DNA from: Tritrichomonas musculus
Lineage: Eukaryota; Parabasalia; Tritrichomonadida; Tritrichomonadidae
DNA length: 64,000 nt
Direction of reading: 5' to 3'
Assembly (NCBI GenBank): GCA_039105265.1
Contig: JAPFFF010000011.1
Location: 4,650,001-4,714,000 of the forward strand
Part shown: positions 63,884 to 64,000 of the stretch, piece after piece
Numbering within the stretch: position 1 is the stretch's first letter
Layout of the letters: each line of letters begins with the position of its first letter
Notes under the pieces: generated by a model
Told to the model about the DNA's origin: nothing
The model's database searches: none
What the model saw: only the letters and a program-made list of their open reading frames with translations
Program-made: the position numbers and the translations under genes

Positions 63884-64000
63884 AGTATAGGCTCCGCTAC
63901 CGCCAAGCCTATACTTGGGGGCTCCGCAGAGGCTCCGCACCCCACTACTCCAGGGGTTCGCACCCCTGGACCCCCTCAAAAGGCCCCCACATTCAAAAAG
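63884..64000. repeat. GC-rich repeat with hairpins at the window end
   Basis: The composition changes abruptly to GC-rich. AGTATAGGCT at 63884-63893 pairs with AGCCTATACT at 63906-63915. GGCTCCGC occurs three times (63890, 63920, 63931). CCAGGGGT at 63950-63957 pairs with ACCCCTGG at 63962-63969 around a TCGC loop. This is unlike the rest of the window, so it is likely the edge of a repeat or transposable element that continues outside the window. The family is not identified. Confidence 0.6.

Noticed and set aside
63781-63963. Minus-strand frame of 60 residues at the window end
   Set aside because: It lies across the GC-rich hairpin repeat and has no recognisable protein features.

Overview
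This window looks like nuclear DNA of a parabasalid protist, most likely Tritrichomonas or a close relative. The DNA is very AT-rich, and the genes are long, closely spaced on both strands, and show no introns that I can see. TAA, TAG and TGA all act as stops. Several gene types are characteristic of trichomonads: a TKL-type kinase-like domain followed by a Sel1 repeat, a doublecortin domain joined to a P-loop domain, CAMK-like kinases, R2R3 Myb proteins and Rabs with short CxC tails. The species is an inference; there is no rRNA or other phylogenetic marker. Layout: 1-15650 (minus) is one giant open frame of about 5,216 codons whose C-terminus lies outside the window. It joins an N-terminal pseudokinase, a Sel1 segment and six dynein/midasin-class AAA+ modules to a very long C-terminal region. 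From 16.4 to 22.6 kb lie a coiled-coil protein, a doublecortin/P-loop protein, a CAMK-like kinase and a predicted tail-anchored protein. From 22.7 to 25.9 kb (minus) lie a membrane-anchored MOCOS-like protein whose expected PLP lysine is Arg, and a glycerophosphodiester phosphodiesterase. From 26.15 to 29.08 kb is a 2.9-kb element with long imperfect inverted repeats. From 29.4 to 34.3 kb (minus) lie a frameshifted HEAT/importin-beta-like gene, a Pex12-like RING protein and an acidic low-complexity protein, followed by a decayed gene to about 35.5 kb. From 36.1 to 44.3 kb (plus) lie two more HEAT/importin-beta-like genes, a coiled-coil protein and a small single-pass membrane protein. From 45 to 54.3 kb lie a PP1-like phosphatase, an OFD1-like LisH protein, an R2R3 Myb protein, a MAPK with an SEY activation motif, an acidic-tailed protein and MCM7. 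From 54.4 to 61.5 kb lie a kinesin-6-like motor, a foldback element, a 754-bp MITE with 9-bp target-site duplications, a PH-like protein, a Rab and an importin-alpha-like ARM protein. The rest is AT-rich non-coding DNA that ends in a sharply GC-rich, hairpin-bearing repeat at the window edge. Themes: four karyopherin/ARM-HEAT genes suggest nuclear transport is well represented. MCM7 (replication licensing) and a kinesin-6-like motor (cytokinesis) share a 110-bp divergent promoter. The doublecortin and OFD1-like proteins point to microtubule and basal-body structures. These groupings are inferred from family membership and position, not from an operon, since eukaryotic genes here are separate units. 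Best candidates for something undescribed are the giant pseudokinase-Sel1-AAA+ protein, the lysine-less MOCOS-like protein, and a Pex12-like RING protein in a lineage thought to lack peroxisomes.
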